DNA of 64,000 nucleotides, from the NCBI GenBank assembly GCA_026686845.1, contig JAIVEN010000008.1, positions 35,592,501-35,656,500 on the forward strand. Reading direction: 5' to 3'. Source of the DNA: Adenanthera pavonina. Taxonomy: Eukaryota; Streptophyta; Magnoliopsida; Fabales; Fabaceae. Below, one piece after another: positions 60,874 through 64,000 of the stretch (the stretch's first letter is position 1; every line of letters begins with the position of its first letter). The position numbers and the translations under genes are program-made. A model generated the notes under the pieces. It ran no database searches. It was not told the DNA's origin and saw nothing but the letters and a program-made list of their open reading frames with translations.

Positions 60874-61440
60874 ATATTATATACATATGTGTGTGTGATA
60901 GGACTTGACATTTACAACTTAATTATATAGGACTACAATATATATATATATATATATTTTCTCATGTTATGATGTCTTTCTTTTATGTCTCAACCCATTT
61001 ATATTAGTAATAATTTTTTTATTTTCAAGGAATTTAATTAGACTAAATAAAAAAGGAATTTTCGTCCGTTTAAAAGAAAGTTCCATAGAAAAAGAGAAAA
61101 AGTGTAGTTCATTTGTTGGTGAGCTCTACTCTCATTTGTCTTTTTTTTTTTTGCAAGAAAAATCATTTCTAACTGAACGAGAAAAATCGGCTTAACAACC
61201 ACAATAGAGCTCGTAATCTTATTAAAGGCAAGTCTTAGTATATATAATACACCTTCACTATTTACTTTTGATTATAATTGATACTCCTCCGGTTCTAAAG
61301 GTACATTTGAAGGATCTTCTTTGATTCAAAATATGAATCTCTAGTGCATTTATTTTTTTTTTCTAATAATACCCCTTATTAAAAATTATTTTCATTAATT
61401 TTATGATAAAAGTTTTAGGTGGGAACATTTTTAGAAACTA
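60874..61440. other. AT-rich DNA with a partial MITE
   Basis: ATACTCCTCCGGTTCTAAAGG at about 61281 looks like one end of another Stowaway-type MITE; the other end was not found. (TA)n at about 60939-60957. Confidence 0.35.
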
Positions 61441-61714
61441 CTCCCTCCATTTCTCTATATGAGACATCTTTCAAAGAAATTTATATTTCATAATATAAGA
61501 TATTTTACGAATTATATAATATATTTAATTTTCATTTACTCAAAATATCATTGAAAAAAGATAGAATTTAATTAATGTTGGAAAGTTTAATTCATTGGTC
61601 AACTATATTAAATGAGAATAATTTAGGAAAGAATAAAAAATTCAGTTATTAATTATTACCCTTAGTTTGTGTATAGTAATTAAAAGTGTTTTATAAACTG
61701 AAGCGGATAAAGTA
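61441..61714. repeat. Stowaway-like MITE
   Basis: Left end CTCCCTCCATTTCTCTATATGAGAC. The right end, inverted, is TACTTTATCCGCTTCAGTTTATAA, more diverged. Confidence 0.45.
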
Positions 61715-62659
61715 TTTTGAATTTCAAATTTAATGATTTCAGCTACTTTTAACTTTAATTGTTTTAATTGCTCTGCGTGTTGTACCTTATATTTAATTTA
61801 AGAGCAGTTACTAATATTATTGTATGAATTAGCTAGGTTTACTAATTATCAATAACATTTTTTTTGGTGAGTTCGTTGATTCGTGAAACAAATCTTTTAT
61901 CTTTTTGCTCGCTGGTTGTACTACTTTCTCAAAATGGCAAACCTGACCCAAATAGATGATCTTCTATTTTAAAACAGTTCTGCTCTACATTATCTCAAAG
62001 AAACAGATTTTTTTTCTAAAGAAAAAGGAAAACAAAAAGGAAAAGGAGATTAGATTAAAAATTGATGATGGTTTCCTAATCACAAAGCAATAAATTTGTG
62101 CGGATGCCATTGCCTCCGTCATCCAAAAGCACAAATTATGAGGCTACAAACCAAGAAGCCACCATTTCAAATGACTAGTAGTCTTTATTAGATTTTAAAA
62201 ACACATTATACAGTTTTATGAATATTATTAATAAATTTAATAAATTTGATATATAGTTATTTTAAATTATAATATTTTTTTAACTTAGCAGTAACTTAAA
62301 TTTTATACCAAGTCTTGAAAATTTGACAGTAATTTTAGTTTCGGAAGATAATTATAATTATAATTTAACTTAATTTTTGTCAAGTTTGGATTCTTACACA
62401 CACATATAGTATATGTTTTCTAGAAAAAAATTGCTAAAATTGTAAGAAGCTGTGAGGGAAAACACATGCATAGGAAAAGATTCAAGACAACAAGAACTCT
62501 GAGATTTTAACAATAATCTTTCAACTGTCATATACAACAGCAACAATATTAGTCTTATCTCAATATGTGTGGTCGACTACATGAATCATACGACACTAAT
62601 AGTCTCTATCGAATATCATCTCCTCAGATAAATCATTTCTCCAAAAATAATTTCTTATT
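61715..62659. other. Gene-free DNA before the RTE LINE
   Basis: No gene was recognised. AT-rich, with a less AT-rich patch at 62095-62180 that shows no family resemblance. Confidence 0.35.
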
Positions 62660-63835
62660 ACTTCTCTTAGTGTCCTTTGTAGTCTTCCTTTACGCCTTTT
62701 GATAAGTTTAAAGTCATTTGATCAACTCTCTTCACTGACTCCTCTTGTCCTCTTCTTTGTACATACACAAACCACCTTAAACGATTTTCCACAATTTTCT
62801 TCTTGATAGATGCTACTCCAACTTTCTTTCGTATACAGTCATTCCGTATTTTATCTAATTTTGTATGACCATACATCCATCTCAACATTCTTATCTCTGC
62901 TACTCCTATCTTATACTCTTGTTGTTCTTTCAAGGCTCAACATTCACTATCATATAGTATTGTTGGCCTTATAACTGTTCGATAGAACTTTTCTTTAAGC
63001 TTAGTGGGTATCTTACGGTTACAAATAGCTCCTGATGATTTCCTTCACTTTAACTACCCAACTTGTATTCTATGCATAACATCCCCATCAATTTCACTAT
63101 CACTCTATAAAATCGACCCCAAATATCTAAATTTTGACACTTCTGAAATGATTTGCTCTCCAAATTTTACCTCTAAATCATTTCTAATTGATCTCTTATT
63201 AAATGTGCAATGCATATATTTCATCTTTCTTCTATTCAAGCAGAAACATTTTGATTCCAAGGTGTGTCTTCATAACTCAAGTTTAGAGTTGATCTCTTCT
63301 CTTGAGTCCTCAATTAAAACTATATCATCCGTGAAGAGTACATATTTTGGAATTTCTTCATGTATATATTATGTTAGAACATTCAAAACCAGATCAAATA
63401 GGTATGAACTCAAGGAAGATCCTTGATATAAGCCTATCATTATAGTAAAGTCCTTTGTTATACATCCAGGGGTTCTCACACTTGTTGTTGGCCCCTCATA
63501 CATATCTTTTATGACTCGAATATAAGCCACACGAACTCCTTTCTTTTTCATTGTTTTCCACAATGAAAACCATATATAAGTCTATCTTTTTACTTCAGTA
63601 TCTTTCAATTAAACACCTTAATAAATAAATAGCTTCTGTTGTAGATAGTCCTGACATAAATCCAAATTGATTTTCCAAAATACAAAACTTTTTTCTGAAT
63701 CTATGCTTAATCATTCTTTCCTAAAATTTTATAGTGTGACTCATGAGTTTTTTTTCCCAATAATTAGCATAATTTTGAATATCCCTTTATTTTTGTATAT
63801 AAGCACTAGAATGCTCTTTTTCCATTCCTTTGCAT
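62660..63835 (-). mobile_element. RTE-type LINE remnant (reverse transcriptase)
   Basis: On the minus strand from 63835 down: NAKEWKKSILVLIYKNKG, then SHTIKF and ENQFGFMSGLSTTEAIYLL (about 63680-63610), KKGVRVAYIRVIKDMYEG (63545-63490), a GLYQGSSLSSYLF segment (about 63420), then near 62900-62690 RMLRWMYGHTKLDKIRN and ENRLRWFVYVQRR. This is the order of an RTE-clade plant LINE RT and its C-terminal part. Stops and frameshifts interrupt it, so it is dead. It is a different clade from the L1-type LINE at the left edge. The 5' part would lie beyond 63835 but is not recognisable. Confidence 0.85.
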
Positions 63836-63910
63836 TTTTTTTTGACATTAAAATCTCGTTAAATAACTATCATATAACAAAAGAAATTTTATTTCTGGGA
63901 AGAAAAAAAA

Positions 63911-63994
63911 AAGGAATAGTTGTATAAACTATAAACGAGCAAGTTGGTTCCTTGTTGATTTTATATATTAAGGAATAGTTGTATAAACTATAAA
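63911..63994. repeat. Short direct repeat at the window edge
   Basis: A 25-base sequence starting AAGGAATAGTTGTATAAACT occurs at 63911 and again at 63970, 59 bases apart. It could be a small local duplication. Confidence 0.7.
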
Positions 63995-64000
63995 TTTTTT

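Noticed and set aside
1..64000. tRNA, rRNA or CRISPR-type features
   Set aside because: No cloverleaf with a convincing B box, no rRNA core words and no regularly spaced repeats were noticed; a manual read can miss a tRNA.

Overview
This is nuclear DNA of a flowering plant, almost certainly a eudicot. The evidence is GT-AG introns, AT-rich intergenic DNA, plant gene families (PMEI-PME pectin methylesterases, a B-type CDK, a remorin) and a dense load of plant transposons. The species cannot be named from the sequence alone. All gene models below were built by hand from ORFs, splice signals and remembered family alignments.

Layout. 1-4045: an L1-type LINE on the minus strand, split by a 2.55-kb solo LTR. 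5961-10927 and 15149-19386: two tandem, same-strand type-I pectin methylesterase genes, each with two exons and an intron at the same phase-1 position. The first resembles Arabidopsis PME2/PME3 and the second resembles PME1. The promoter, leader and first codons of the second gene are duplicated directly upstream of it. 21313-26240: a decayed Ty1/copia element. 28900-30890: a minus-strand copia fragment carrying a 1.6-kb solo LTR inside its RNase H region. 32733-34518: an eight-exon B2-type cyclin-dependent kinase with an inverted pair of MSA cores upstream. 35958-39432: a five-exon remorin on the minus strand. 40808-47021: a complete hAT transposon with an 8-bp target duplication. It holds an almost intact transposase with one nonsense codon, and a captured host exon from an amidohydrolase that looks LAF3-like. 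47030-59450: a gene-poor stretch of MITEs, LTR remnants and a tandem duplication. 59573-60511: a three-exon gene for a small, probably plastid, protein of unknown function behind overlapping ACGT/G-box elements. 62660-63835: a minus-strand RTE-type LINE remnant.

Function. The two PMEs act in the cell wall on homogalacturonan. The CDKB2-like kinase would act at G2/M, and the MSA motifs fit that timing. The remorin is a plasma-membrane scaffold. No operon-like logic applies. The PME pair and possibly the remorin look like a conserved block, because Arabidopsis PME2, PME1 and a remorin are, as I recall, also near neighbours. The most unusual items are the hAT element with a captured exon, the duplicated PME promoter with a decoy start codon, the CDKB2-like kinase with three substitutions at conserved positions, and several nested insertions whose target duplications can be read exactly.
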